Positions 7,383 to 16,265 of a stretch of 64,000 bases of DNA are shown one piece after another; positions within the stretch are counted from its first letter, which is position 1; each line of letters begins with the position of its first letter. A program made the position numbers and the translations under genes. This DNA is from Cytophagales bacterium (GTDB lineage: Bacteria; Bacteroidota; Bacteroidia; Cytophagales; Cyclobacteriaceae), in the NCBI GenBank assembly GCA_020403045.1, contig JADBYK010000038.1, positions 1-64,000 on the forward strand. Direction: 5' to 3'. Below the pieces are notes generated by a model, which worked only from the letters and a program-made list of their open reading frames with translations, was not told the DNA's origin and searched no databases.

Positions 7383-9422
7383 ATGCGAGTTTTTGTTTTC
7401 GGGGTATTCTTTATTTCCTCATTATTGGCTCGTGCTCAACGCGAAGACACAATACGAAATTTGCAGGAGGTAGTTGTTCAGGCGTTTGCCTCTGAAAAAC
7501 CTTTGCTGCAAGTAGCTGCTTCGGTTGCCATCGTTGATGCAAAAGAGCTGAATCGTTTCAACAACTCATCGTTTCTGCCTGCACTCAACACCATCGCAGG
7601 TGTGCGCATGGAAGAACGCTCGCCTGGCAGTTTTCGGTTGGCCATTCGCGGGAGTTCGCTGCGTTCGCCATTTGGGGTGCGCAACGTTAAATTTTATTGG
7701 AATGGATTGCCCCTGACGGATGGGGGTGGCAATACGTATTTCAATTTAGTTGATTTCAATTCCGTCAGTCAAATCGAAGTCATCAAAGGGCCGAGCGGCA
7801 GTTTGTATGGTGCCGGCATGGGCGGTGTGCTGTTGCTAAATTCTTCTGTGCCAACTAAGAACGAAATTCAACTTTCGGCAGTTGTTGGCAGCTATGGTTT
7901 GCAACGCTATCAGCTGCAAGCGACTGTGGCAGAAAGAAAAGTAAAAGCAACGATTCTATATGCCCATCAACAGGCAGATGGTTATCGTCAACAAACGGCC
8001 ATGAGGCGCGATGCCTTGAATTTAGAATTACAAGTTCAGTTGGCCAGCAAAACCATTTTGCGATCTACTTCTTTCTACACCGACTTGTTTTATCAGACAC
8101 CCGGAGCGTTGACAAAAGCGCAATACGACCAAGATCCACGTCAAGCGCGATTGGCTACCGCTACGCTGCCGAGTGCCATTGACCAACAAGCTGCCATTTA
8201 CAATCAGACTTTCTACTCGGGAGCCATGCTCGACCACCAGTGGAATAGCAACTGGTCGACAACAATTGGGATTTTTGGTTCCGTCTCGGATTTCAAAAAC
8301 CCAGCCATCACCAATTACGAAATGCGCTCGGAAAAAAATTGGGGCGGAAGAATGGAGAATCAATTCTCTTTTGATTTGTCTTCTACGAAAGGCAAAATGA
8401 CGTTTGGGGGAGAGTTTCAATTTTTCAATTCGCCAATACAAAATTATCAGAACCTCAAAGGCGTGTCGGGCAATCTTCAATTTAACGATGAATTGAAATC
8501 TTCGCTGGCTACTGTATTCGCGCAAAGCGAATTTGATTTGCCACACAATTTTTACTTGACGTTGGGCGCCAGTGGCAATTTTATTTCCTATCAGTTCAAT
8601 CGCACTTCAACTATTCCGGCCATTCAACAAATCAGAAGCTTTGAACCTGTGTTGATTCCGCGGGTAGCCTTGCTTAAAAAATGGAGTGAACATCTTTCTA
8701 CTTACGGAAGCATCAGCAAAGGTTTCTCTCCTCCTACATTGGCTGAAGTGCGACCGTCCACCAATACCTACAACGACAGTTTGCGAGCCGAAACAGGAAT
8801 CAACTATGAACTGGGAGCGCGGGGAAATTTTTTCAAAAATTTTTCGTTTGATTTTGCTCTCTTCTCTCTACAACAAAGCGAAACCATTGTAGTACAGCGT
8901 CAAATCAATGGATCAGATTTTTTTGTGAATGCTGGCGGTACCTCACAATTGGGTACTGAACTAATGCTGAGTTATTCGAACCAATTTTCATCGCTTTTGA
9001 TTTCAGCCCTTAACGTTTGGTCGAGTTATACACGAAATAATTTTGCCTTCAATCGCTATATAAAAAACCAACAAGACTATTCATATAAAAGCCTGACGGG
9101 CGTTGCGCCCATTGTGCTGGTTTCAGGTATTGACTTAAAATCGAAAACTGGGTTTTACCTCAGCTCTACTTTTAGTTATGTGGATGCCATTCCCCTCAAT
9201 GACGCCAACACTGATTTTGCTGCTTCCTATTATCTAATCGGAAGTCGATTGGGGTGGGCATCGACCGTTAAAAAAATGCCAATTGATATTTGGTTAGGCA
9301 TCGATAATGCAACCGATGAAATCTATAGTCTGGGAAATGACTTAAACGCCACAGGCGGACGATACTACAATGCTGCTGCTGGAAGAAATTGGTATGTGGG
9401 ATTTACATTTCGATTTCTTTGA
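7383..9422 (+). CDS. TonB-dependent outer-membrane receptor
   Basis: A 679-residue receptor with a signal peptide (cleavage after LLARA-Q, about residue 18), a TonB-box-like EVVVQA segment around 30-35, and a plug domain (about 40-155). The plug contains the hallmark RGSSLRSPFGVRNVKFYWNG and IEVIKGPSGSLYGAGMGG stretches. A large beta-barrel follows and ends in an aromatic-terminated strand (FTFRFL). There is no carboxypeptidase-like N-terminal extension and no SusD partner, so it resembles siderophore, haem or cobalamin receptors more than SusC; the ligand is unknown. It begins 1 nt after ispH, so the two are probably translated from one message, although the functional link is unclear. Confidence 0.9.
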   Translation: MRVFVFGVFFISSLLARAQREDTIRNLQEVVVQAFASEKPLLQVAASVAIVDAKELNRFNNSSFLPALNTIAGVRMEERSPGSFRLAIRGSSLRSPFGVRNVKFYWNGLPLTDGGGNTYFNLVDFNSVSQIEVIKGPSGSLYGAGMGGVLLLNSSVPTKNEIQLSAVVGSYGLQRYQLQATVAERKVKATILYAHQQADGYRQQTAMRRDALNLELQVQLASKTILRSTSFYTDLFYQTPGALTKAQYDQDPRQARLATATLPSAIDQQAAIYNQTFYSGAMLDHQWNSNWSTTIGIFGSVSDFKNPAITNYEMRSEKNWGGRMENQFSFDLSSTKGKMTFGGEFQFFNSPIQNYQNLKGVSGNLQFNDELKSSLATVFAQSEFDLPHNFYLTLGASGNFISYQFNRTSTIPAIQQIRSFEPVLIPRVALLKKWSEHLSTYGSISKGFSPPTLAEVRPSTNTYNDSLRAETGINYELGARGNFFKNFSFDFALFSLQQSETIVVQRQINGSDFFVNAGGTSQLGTELMLSYSNQFSSLLISALNVWSSYTRNNFAFNRYIKNQQDYSYKSLTGVAPIVLVSGIDLKSKTGFYLSSTFSYVDAIPLNDANTDFAASYYLIGSRLGWASTVKKMPIDIWLGIDNATDEIYSLGNDLNATGGRYYNAAAGRNWYVGFTFRFL

Positions 9423-9434
9423 AGCTTAATTACT

Positions 9435-9497
9435 GGCTGCATACTTCAGGCCACACGCTCCAAGCTTATTGTGGCTTGCAGCATGAAGCATGTAGCC
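9435..9497. repeat. Long imperfect hairpin between convergent genes, AGCT-word type
   Basis: Outer arms 9435-9448 and 9484-9497 pair over 14 positions with two mismatches, and an inner stem pairs 9450-9455 with 9470-9475. The region lies between the convergent receptor and ypdA stops. It is built from degenerate GCTTGCAGC / AAGCTT words that recur at 30.8-31.1 kb. It may act as a bidirectional terminator or be a dispersed repeat. Confidence 0.55.
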
Positions 9498-9511
9498 CCA
9501 ACTAAAGCCAA

Positions 9512-10477
9512 TCATCGCCCGCGAAGTATTTTGCTTCCAATCATCTCTGCATGCACTCGTGAGTTTTCAATAAACCATTTGTTCGTTTTTAAGCCTCCGC
9601 ATACTACACCTGCGAGGTAAAGATTCGGTACGTTGCTTTCCATGGTTTCGGGGTTGTAAACAGGCGTATGAAATTCATCGTTTTGAAATTCGATGCCTAT
9701 CGACTTCATAAAATCAAAGGGTGGCTGGTAGCCCGTCATGGCCAATACAAAGTCATTCTCTAAAATTCTATTCCCGTCTGGCGTTTTTATTTCTACAGTA
9801 GTTGATGTTATGGCCGTGATCTCGGAATTAAAAAATGCGTGTATTGAATTTTCCTTAATTCGATTTTCAATGTCGGGCTTGGCCCAATATTTTACATTTT
9901 CTCCGATGCTTGATTCGCGCACAACCATCGTTACTTCAGCGCCTTTCCGCCATGTTTCCAAGGCTACATCTACAGCAGAATTTGCAGACCCAACCACCGC
10001 GATCTTCTGTCCAAAATAGGGATGCGGTTCGTCATAGTAATGTTTTACCTTCGGCAACTCTTCACCCGGCACGTTTAACAAAAAGGGAAGGTCATAGAAA
10101 CCGAGAGCCAATACAATTGCCTTGGCTGAGTAGGAAGCTTTCGTTGTTTTGACTTGAAATAGTTCTGCTTCTTTCTGAACACTCTCTACTTTTTCATAAA
10201 GTCTTACATTCAGCTTCCAACTGGAACAAACCCTTCGATAGTATTCAAGTGCCTCGGGGCGGGTTGGCTTTGCGTTGTTGGAAATAAATGGAACACCCCC
10301 AATCTCTAGTTTTTCTGATGTTGAAAAAAAAGTCATGTTGCTGGGGTAATTATAAAGAGAGTTGACCAGACAACCCTTCTCAATAATTTGATAAGTGAGT
10401 CCTGCTTTTTTCGCCTCGATCCCACAAGCCAAGCCGATTGGGCCGGCACCGATAATTATCAAATCGTTTGATTCCAT
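9512..10477 (-). CDS. ypdA: YpdA-family FAD/NAD(P)-dependent putative (bacilli)thiol disulfide reductase
   Basis: A 321-residue two-dinucleotide-fold flavoprotein. The FAD site IIGAGPIG is at residues 8-15, the NAD(P) site VVGSANSAVDVALE lies mid-protein, and an ATG-like LAMTGYQP comes before the C-terminal GG-x-K-T-N-K motif. This matches YpdA (Bdr), the NADPH-dependent bacillithiol disulfide reductase of Firmicutes, which is also common in Bacteroidota that make bacillithiol. It lacks the CxxC of thioredoxin reductase, as expected for YpdA. It is the last gene of the mqo-DUF952-VOC-ypdA run, 25 nt after the VOC gene. Confidence 0.85.
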   Translation of the reverse strand: MESNDLIIIGAGPIGLACGIEAKKAGLTYQIIEKGCLVNSLYNYPSNMTFFSTSEKLEIGGVPFISNNAKPTRPEALEYYRRVCSSWKLNVRLYEKVESVQKEAELFQVKTTKASYSAKAIVLALGFYDLPFLLNVPGEELPKVKHYYDEPHPYFGQKIAVVGSANSAVDVALETWRKGAEVTMVVRESSIGENVKYWAKPDIENRIKENSIHAFFNSEITAITSTTVEIKTPDGNRILENDFVLAMTGYQPPFDFMKSIGIEFQNDEFHTPVYNPETMESNVPNLYLAGVVCGGLKTNKWFIENSRVHAEMIGSKILRGR

Positions 10478-10502
10478 TCTGGGAAGTTTTTGAACAAGGT
10501 AC

Positions 10503-10925
10503 TCAGTTAACAGTGTTTTGTTTTATCCCTCTTAGTTGGGATGGCTCTATCAAATCCCACAAGTTGCCATACAAATCAGCAAAGACCGCTACCCTGCCAT
10601 AACTTTCCTGTGTTGGCTCACGAATAATTTTGATTTTTTGATCGATTAGATTCTGATAATCTCTATCGAAATGGTCAGTGTATAGAAAGAGAAAAACGCG
10701 TCCGCCTGTTTGGTTGCCAATATGTGTGCGCTGTTCATCCGTTGATGCTTTGGCCAGAAGCAACGCACATTCATTAGAACCTTTTGGTGCCACGACAACC
10801 CATCTTTTTGTTTCGCTCAGAATCGTATCCTCCAATAATAAAAAACCCAATTTCTTCGTGTAAAATTCGAGCGCCTCATCATAGTCATCTACCACTAAAG
10901 CAATTCGCGCAATATGCTGGCTCAT
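10503..10925 (-). CDS. VOC (glyoxalase-fold) family protein
   Basis: A 140-residue protein with two beta-alpha-beta-beta-beta glyoxalase modules: HIARIALVVDDYDEALEFYT at 4-23 and VAVFADLYGNLWDLIEP near the C-terminus. Family members bind a divalent metal and include glyoxalase I, fosfomycin-resistance proteins and dioxygenases. The sequence does not identify the reaction; His4 and Glu128 occupy plausible metal-ligand positions. The start ATG overlaps the stop of the upstream DUF952 gene by 4 nt (ATGA), indicating translational coupling. Confidence 0.82.
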   Translation of the reverse strand: MSQHIARIALVVDDYDEALEFYTKKLGFLLLEDTILSETKRWVVVAPKGSNECALLLAKASTDEQRTHIGNQTGGRVFLFLYTDHFDRDYQNLIDQKIKIIREPTQESYGRVAVFADLYGNLWDLIEPSQLRGIKQNTVN

Positions 10926-11233
10926 TTTAATTTTTCTATTTCGACAATGGCACTTTTATTCAGTTTTCCGAATACGTGTGGAAACCATTCACCATTCGTT
11001 GCCAGTTCAAATTTCAATTCGGCCAGCAGACCCAATGAATTGATATGTAGCAGAAGTAAATCTTTTTGATTGCTGTAGTATCGTTCCAACGTAGCCTTCA
11101 CTTGTTCTTTGGTGGAACAATGAATAAATCCCTCTTCCATCAAAGACTCTGTTGTATAGTGGTCACTCGCTAACTGCGCCTTCCATGCGGCTAACGTTGT
11201 AATATGATATATCGTGTTGGGTTTTAAGTTCAT
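10922..11233 (-). CDS. DUF952 family protein
   Basis: A 103-residue protein with the DUF952 pattern: an N-terminal IYHITTLAAWK segment and the conserved EGFIHCSTKEQVKATLERYY block at about residues 34-53, ending with HVFGKLNKSAIVEIE. The fold resembles ADP-ribosyltransferase-like small domains, but no activity is established. It sits 8 nt after mqo and overlaps the VOC gene by 4 nt, so it is inside the mqo operon. Confidence 0.82.
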   Translation of the reverse strand: MNLKPNTIYHITTLAAWKAQLASDHYTTESLMEEGFIHCSTKEQVKATLERYYSNQKDLLLLHINSLGLLAELKFELATNGEWFPHVFGKLNKSAIVEIEKLK

Positions 11234-11241
11234 TGCTTTTG

Positions 11242-12744
11242 TTACTTGCCAAGACCCAAAATGGCACTCGTTCGTTGGCGAGTTTCTGTCAACAACTTTT
11301 CATCTTTAGAGAGGGCGAGTCCGAAAGACGGTACCATCTGTTTCAACTTCTTTCCCCAATGGTCGGATTGGCTTCTATTTTTAAAGCACCTCGAAACGAT
11401 ATCTAACATCACAGACACAGCTGTTGAAGCACCGGGCGAAGCACCTAAGAGTGCCGCCACGGTTCCATCTGCGGATACCACTAGTTCCGTTCCAAACTCT
11501 AACACTCCGCCTTCTTCTTTATCTTTTTTTATGACCTGAACGCGCTGTCCTGCCTCCAACAATTCCCAATCTTCGAGTTTGGTAAAAGGAACATATTCAC
11601 GCAACGCAAGCAGTCGCTGCTCTGGCGTCTGGCGCACTTGTTCAATCAGGTATTTTGTAAGCGGCATATTCTTCATCCCGGCAAACATCATGGGAATGGC
11701 GTTGTCTAGACGAATCGACTTCGGCAGATCCAATAGTGATCCATTCTTCAAAAACTTGGTTGAAAATCCGGCAAAGGGGCCAAACAATAATTCCCTTTTT
11801 CCATTGATGATTCGTGTGTCAATATGTGGCACAGACATGGGCGGAGACCCAACCGTTGCTTTGCCATACACTTTTGCATTATGTTTTTGAATCAATTCTT
11901 CATTGAGGCACTTCAACCACAATCCACCAACCGGGAATCCGCCATAGCCTTTTCTCTCTTCAATCTCTGCTCTTTTTAATAAATGTAGGGTAGCACCACC
12001 TGCGCCAATAAAAACAAAATTAGTGTTAACCTTATTCTTCTTGCCGGAGCTGAGGTCTTTTATAAAAACATCCCAACCTCCCTTGCCATCCGGATCGAGA
12101 TCAAGTGCCTCCACATTGTAGTGGATGGTAACACCCTCCATGGTACTTAGCTGATGGATGATTCCTCTGGTGAGCGATCCAAAATCTACATCTGTACCGA
12201 TCTCCATCCGAGTAGCGGCAATGGGCTGTTTTGTGCTTCGACCTCTCATAACAAGCGGTGCCCATTGCGCTATCAGCTCGCTATCTTCGGTGTAGATCAT
12301 GCCTTTGAAAAGGGGGTTGCCTTGTAGCAATTCGTACCTCTTTCTTAAGAAATCCACATTTGCTTGACCCCAAACAAGGCTCATGTGGGGCATGGGCGAA
12401 ATAAATTCTTCGGGGCTAGGCAAATACTTTTTTTCTACCAGGTACGACCAGAATTCTTTCGATACTTCAAATGACTCAGATATTTTAACTGCCTTCGAAA
12501 TGTCTATCGAACCATCCACTTTTTGTGGCGTGTAATTCAGCTCGCAATAGGCGGCATGGCCGGTACCGGCATTGTGCCATGCATCAGAACTTTCTAACCC
12601 TGCCTGATCGAGGCGTTCAAAAATCTGGATCGTAATAGACGGATCTAATTCCTTCAAAATCATTCCCAGGGTAGCACTCATAATCCCCGCACCCATGAGT
12701 ACCACATCTGTCTGCCGGACAAAGGAGTTCACCTGTTTTGCCAT
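11242..12744 (-). CDS. mqo: Malate:quinone oxidoreductase
   Basis: A peripheral-membrane FAD enzyme that oxidises malate to oxaloacetate and passes electrons to quinone, serving both the TCA cycle and the respiratory chain. Its 500 residues match the family length. The FAD site VVLMGAGIMSATLG is at 14-27, followed by the characteristic ESSDAWHNAGTGHAAYCELNYTP at 51-73 and, near the C-terminus, the GASPGASTAVSVMLD segment. It is the first gene of a four-gene operon and is divergent from ndh across 126 nt. No NAD-malate dehydrogenase gene is in the window. Confidence 0.95.
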   Translation of the reverse strand: MAKQVNSFVRQTDVVLMGAGIMSATLGMILKELDPSITIQIFERLDQAGLESSDAWHNAGTGHAAYCELNYTPQKVDGSIDISKAVKISESFEVSKEFWSYLVEKKYLPSPEEFISPMPHMSLVWGQANVDFLRKRYELLQGNPLFKGMIYTEDSELIAQWAPLVMRGRSTKQPIAATRMEIGTDVDFGSLTRGIIHQLSTMEGVTIHYNVEALDLDPDGKGGWDVFIKDLSSGKKNKVNTNFVFIGAGGATLHLLKRAEIEERKGYGGFPVGGLWLKCLNEELIQKHNAKVYGKATVGSPPMSVPHIDTRIINGKRELLFGPFAGFSTKFLKNGSLLDLPKSIRLDNAIPMMFAGMKNMPLTKYLIEQVRQTPEQRLLALREYVPFTKLEDWELLEAGQRVQVIKKDKEEGGVLEFGTELVVSADGTVAALLGASPGASTAVSVMLDIVSRCFKNRSQSDHWGKKLKQMVPSFGLALSKDEKLLTETRQRTSAILGLGK

Positions 12745-12768
12745 CTTCTGCTTTTTTCATTAGAGCAT

Positions 12769-12800
12769 CCAAGTTATGGCATCGGGCAACTGCTTCCAAA
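12769..12800 (-). promoter_or_regulatory. Candidate mqo promoter
   Basis: Read on minus, TTTG (12797-12800) is followed after 20 nt by TAACTTGG (12769-12776), one mismatch from TAnnTTTG, 24 nt upstream of the mqo ATG. Confidence 0.4.
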
Positions 12801-12870
12801 CCGAAAAAACAAAAAAGAAGTAACAAAGACTCCATCCAAATTCGTAGGTTAGCGAACAAAGTATTACACT

Positions 12871-14151
12871 ATGCAAATTCGAGTTCCTAAAGTAAATCTT
12901 CCAAGGGTAGTGATTGTAGGTGGTGGGTTCGGAGGGATTGAATTGGCCAAACGTTTAAAGAATAAACCCTTTCAAGTCGTTTTGCTAGACAAAAATAATT
13001 ACCATGCTTTTCCGCCCCTTCTTTATCAAATTGCCACTGCTGGTTTGGAAAGTGCTTCGATTGCCACCCCATTCAGAAAAATTTTTGAGGGCTATACCAA
13101 CCTAATCTTTCGGTTGGCTGAGGTGAAAGAAATTGTTACCGAAGAAAACCGAGTCGTCACGGACATTGGTGACATCACCTATAACTACTTGGTAATCGCT
13201 ACCGGCTCTACCACCAACTTTTTCGGGATGAAAGATGTTGAGCAACATGCCATGCCTATGAAGTCCATACCTGAGGCTTTGGATATTCGAAGCATGCTGC
13301 TTCAAAATTTTGAGACTGCCGTTAATTTAGAGGCAAAGAGCGATGAGCAGGAGAGCCTCATCGATATAGTTGTAATTGGTGGTGGCCCTACCGGTGTTGA
13401 GTTGGCTGGAGCTCTTGCAGAACTTCGCAACCATGTACTACCCGAAGACTACGCTGAACTCGATTTTGGTCAAATGGATATCTATCTGGTGGAAATGGGC
13501 CCACGACTCTTGCCCCCCATGTCAGAGATTGCCTCCGCAAAAACAAAAGAGTTTTTAGAAAAGTTGGGCGTACAGGTTTGGCTAAACACCGCGCTTGTCT
13601 CGTTCGATGGCTACAAAGCCGTATTCAACAACGGCAAAACAATCCTCACCACTCACCTGATTTATGCAGCCGGAGTGGCCGGTTGTGTTCCTGGAGGCTT
13701 TAGTGCCGATTCCCTTGCCAGAGGACGAAGGTTATCGGTAGATCATCAACTAAGGGTGAAAGGCCACCATAACATTTTTGCCGTTGGCGATGTGGCTGCA
13801 TTTATTCCGGAAGGCAAACAAGTTCCATTACCAATGGTCGCACCAGTATCTATCCAGATGGCAACACATCTATCAAATTATTTTAAAACAGGCCTCCCCG
13901 AAAATTTTGCTGGCTTTAGTTATGTAGATAAAGGCAGCATGGCGACTGTTGGAAAAAACAAGGCTGTAGTAGATTTGAAGTTTTGGAAAACACAGGGTAC
14001 GCTGGCCTGGCTGATCTGGATGTTTGTTCACCTGATGTCAATCATTGATTTCGGAAGTAAGATAGGGGTTTTGCTTAACTGGACGCAAAGCTATTTCAGT
14101 TCCGATAAACGTTTTCGGTTAATCATCAATCGATACAAGAAACGAAGTTAA
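12871..14151 (+). CDS. ndh: Type II NADH dehydrogenase (NDH-2)
   Basis: Single-subunit, non-proton-pumping NADH:quinone oxidoreductase of 426 residues. The FAD motif VVIVGGGFGGIELAK is at 13-27, the second Rossmann motif VVIGGGPTGVELAGAL is at about 166-181, and the conserved VGDVAAF precedes PMVAPVSIQMA. The C-terminal hydrophobic or amphipathic stretch (LAWLIWMFVHLMSIIDF) is the membrane anchor typical of NDH-2. It is transcribed divergently from mqo, so the shared 126-nt region probably co-regulates two quinone-reducing dehydrogenases. Confidence 0.93.
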   Translation: MQIRVPKVNLPRVVIVGGGFGGIELAKRLKNKPFQVVLLDKNNYHAFPPLLYQIATAGLESASIATPFRKIFEGYTNLIFRLAEVKEIVTEENRVVTDIGDITYNYLVIATGSTTNFFGMKDVEQHAMPMKSIPEALDIRSMLLQNFETAVNLEAKSDEQESLIDIVVIGGGPTGVELAGALAELRNHVLPEDYAELDFGQMDIYLVEMGPRLLPPMSEIASAKTKEFLEKLGVQVWLNTALVSFDGYKAVFNNGKTILTTHLIYAAGVAGCVPGGFSADSLARGRRLSVDHQLRVKGHHNIFAVGDVAAFIPEGKQVPLPMVAPVSIQMATHLSNYFKTGLPENFAGFSYVDKGSMATVGKNKAVVDLKFWKTQGTLAWLIWMFVHLMSIIDFGSKIGVLLNWTQSYFSSDKRFRLIINRYKKRS

Positions 14152-14173
14152 TTTTGGCGTACTGCCAAATTAA
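14148..14173. terminator. Bidirectional terminator hairpin between convergent genes
   Basis: An AT-flanked stem with one bulged base (14148-14158 with 14164-14173, 5-nt loop) includes the ndh stop codon and lies 27 nt from the convergent peroxidase stop. A/T runs flank it on both sides. Confidence 0.7.
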
Positions 14174-14200
14174 TCCTGTAAATGCCTTTATGTTGAAACC

Positions 14201-15379
14201 CTAGTTTGGAAAAGGATTTGACCATTTCTTGTCTGTATATACAGTTGTTCCTGTCAGTGTTTTCATAAAAGCCACTAAAGCATCTTTCTCATTTTGTGTT
14301 AACAATAATTTCTGAAACTGACCTTGTGGGCGGAGCCTCAGATCTACGTTCGTATTGCCAGCTACCGATGGAATAGCGTTATAATGATTAATGACAGCAT
14401 CTATTGTTGCCAAACTACCATCATGCATGGCTTGTGAATTCAATGTGCCATTGGCGTTTAGTAAATCGCGCAACGTAGGAGAACGTGTATTCGTCACATC
14501 AATCGTTGTAGAGCCAACTACCCCCACGATTCCATTGTTCCTGCTGTTGGGGTCAATATCAAATTCGGGTGCTCGATGACAACCCTGACAGCCGGCACCT
14601 CCTCCTGTGCGTTCTCCATTGGCATTAAATTGTGGAGGGGTTAGAAACAAGTTTTTACCTTGATTTTCGAGCGCTGAAAAATTTGCGAATGGTGAGTTGT
14701 CATTGGGCGCAGCTGCACGACCCACATCGTACTTTGAATCAAAAGATTGAATGCTTCTTATAAATTGCGCTAGCGCTGTTTGCAATCGAGGCTCACTAAT
14801 TTTGCTATCGCCATAGGCTAGCTTAAACAGTTCCTGATAGTACGGAAGTCCCTCTAGTTTTGTAATCAAGGTTGCCAAATTGGGATCTCCATCTTTGCCG
14901 CTGAATCCCATTTCCTTGTGATCTTGGATGGGCTGAGTGGTTTGATTTTCCAATGATGTGGCACGCTCGTCCCAAAAGAATTTTTGCTCAATCGCAAAAC
15001 GGCTATTCACCAGTCGCATCGAGTGCCTTCCTGTAACTCCATTTACTCCGGTGCTGGCTATTTTATCATCTCCAAAGGCAAACTCTCGCTTGTGGCAACT
15101 GCTGCAACTAATGGTGTTATCTTTTGATAAGTTTTTGTCATAAAACAAAACCCGGCCTAAGGTGGCGCCCGAATTAGTGATGGGGTTGGTGGTGGTGTTA
15201 TCCTTTACAATGTAGGCGGGCTTTGTCTGCGTGGCATAGTTGCTCAGATTAGCTGGGTCTATCGTAGCCCCAAACGTAGATTTGATGGCGGCATACTGTT
15301 CAACCGTGGCTGTATTTTCTTTTGAGCAAGATGCCATTACAACGGCACAAAGAATGAAAATTGAAAAGGTTTTTAGCAC
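14201..15379 (-). CDS. Di-haem cytochrome c peroxidase family lipoprotein (MauG/CcpA-like)
   Basis: A 392-residue envelope protein with a lipoprotein signal (VVMASC, Cys18) and two c-type haem sites, C92SSCH96 and C264QGCH268, the layout of bacterial di-haem cytochrome c peroxidases and MauG-like enzymes. The region between the haems and the C-terminal FMKTLTG segment fit CCP. It reduces periplasmic hydrogen peroxide with electrons from small cytochromes, or performs MauG-type oxidation; which one cannot be told. The sixth ligand of the low-potential haem is not assignable by eye. It is a single gene with no clear operon partner. Confidence 0.9.
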   Translation of the reverse strand: MLKTFSIFILCAVVMASCSKENTATVEQYAAIKSTFGATIDPANLSNYATQTKPAYIVKDNTTTNPITNSGATLGRVLFYDKNLSKDNTISCSSCHKREFAFGDDKIASTGVNGVTGRHSMRLVNSRFAIEQKFFWDERATSLENQTTQPIQDHKEMGFSGKDGDPNLATLITKLEGLPYYQELFKLAYGDSKISEPRLQTALAQFIRSIQSFDSKYDVGRAAAPNDNSPFANFSALENQGKNLFLTPPQFNANGERTGGGAGCQGCHRAPEFDIDPNSRNNGIVGVVGSTTIDVTNTRSPTLRDLLNANGTLNSQAMHDGSLATIDAVINHYNAIPSVAGNTNVDLRLRPQGQFQKLLLTQNEKDALVAFMKTLTGTTVYTDKKWSNPFPN

Positions 15380-15509
15380 GGGTTTGTCGATTAAAGATGA
15401 ATAAGCATACGTAAAGAAACGAAATGGTTTAATTCGAAGTGTTTCAAATAACTCTATTATTTTTAATTACACTTATGGCAGCCAACTCCGTCTACCATCT
15501 AAGTCGATT

Positions 15510-16169
15510 TTATCGCCTCCACCAACCATCCTGTTCCTCGTCATCATCTCCACCAAAACTATAATCGTATGGCTTACCGTTTTCATCATCATAGTTTCGG
15601 TCGAGGTGGTAAGGATAGTATTTCATCCAATCGTCTTCGTACTTTCGTTTGATGTGTTGTATTTCTATTTGCAATGCGCGAGCCCGTTCTTCTTCGGGAG
15701 ATAGGTCTTCGTCTATCATGCCCTTGCACAACTCGGCAAAGAAAGCACATTGGCAATGCTCGCCTAACGTGCAAGTTTTATGTGGCATGTTGGGTTTGCA
15801 AAACTCAAAGAAGCCCATGTGCCATTGCCGCACTTTTACATCTTGATTAAAATTTTGGAGAATGGTTTCGTACTGAATTCGCTCGGGCACGGTGGTCTGC
15901 AAAACAAATTCGCAGTTGCAAGCACTGAGCAATTTATTGAGAGCCCCCAGCAATAGATGAACTTGTTCATCTGTGAGCTTTTCATTGGGCGGTAGCATCT
16001 CCGATGTGATGCCTGTCCATGTTTCTAAATTGCGAACGGACGCGTTGGCATCTTCTTCCTTGGCACTTACCCAATCCCAAAGATCAACTTCTTGGCCAGT
16101 ACTGGGAAAAGAAATATTGGCGGCAGCGGATTCGAGGTCGGTTAGGAGCTGTTGGATGTAGAGGTTCAT
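15510..16169 (-). CDS. Hypothetical protein with a central Cys/His cluster
   Basis: A 219-residue cytoplasmic protein (no signal peptide or membrane segment) that I do not recognise. The N-terminal half is helical and acidic. The centre carries a compact cluster of Cys and His within about 30 residues (CKPNMPHKTCTLGEHCQCAF followed by ...LC), which could bind zinc or another metal. An earlier CNC pair lies near residue 83. The C-terminus is strongly acidic and aromatic (GGDDDEEQDGWWRR). It stands alone between spacers of 130 and 96 nt in which I see nothing. Confidence 0.75.
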   Translation of the reverse strand: MNLYIQQLLTDLESAAANISFPSTGQEVDLWDWVSAKEEDANASVRNLETWTGITSEMLPPNEKLTDEQVHLLLGALNKLLSACNCEFVLQTTVPERIQYETILQNFNQDVKVRQWHMGFFEFCKPNMPHKTCTLGEHCQCAFFAELCKGMIDEDLSPEEERARALQIEIQHIKRKYEDDWMKYYPYHLDRNYDDENGKPYDYSFGGDDDEEQDGWWRR

Positions 16170-16265
16170 ATGGCCACTCTATTTTATATTTGAATATTTA
16201 CCGCAAAAGGCGCAAAGGTGCGCTGAGATTACAGAAGAAAGTCTTGTCGATTGCAACCTTCTTGA

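Noticed and set aside
8028-8546. 172-codon minus-strand frame opposite the TonB-dependent receptor
   Set aside because: Antisense shadow; no start signals and no known domain.
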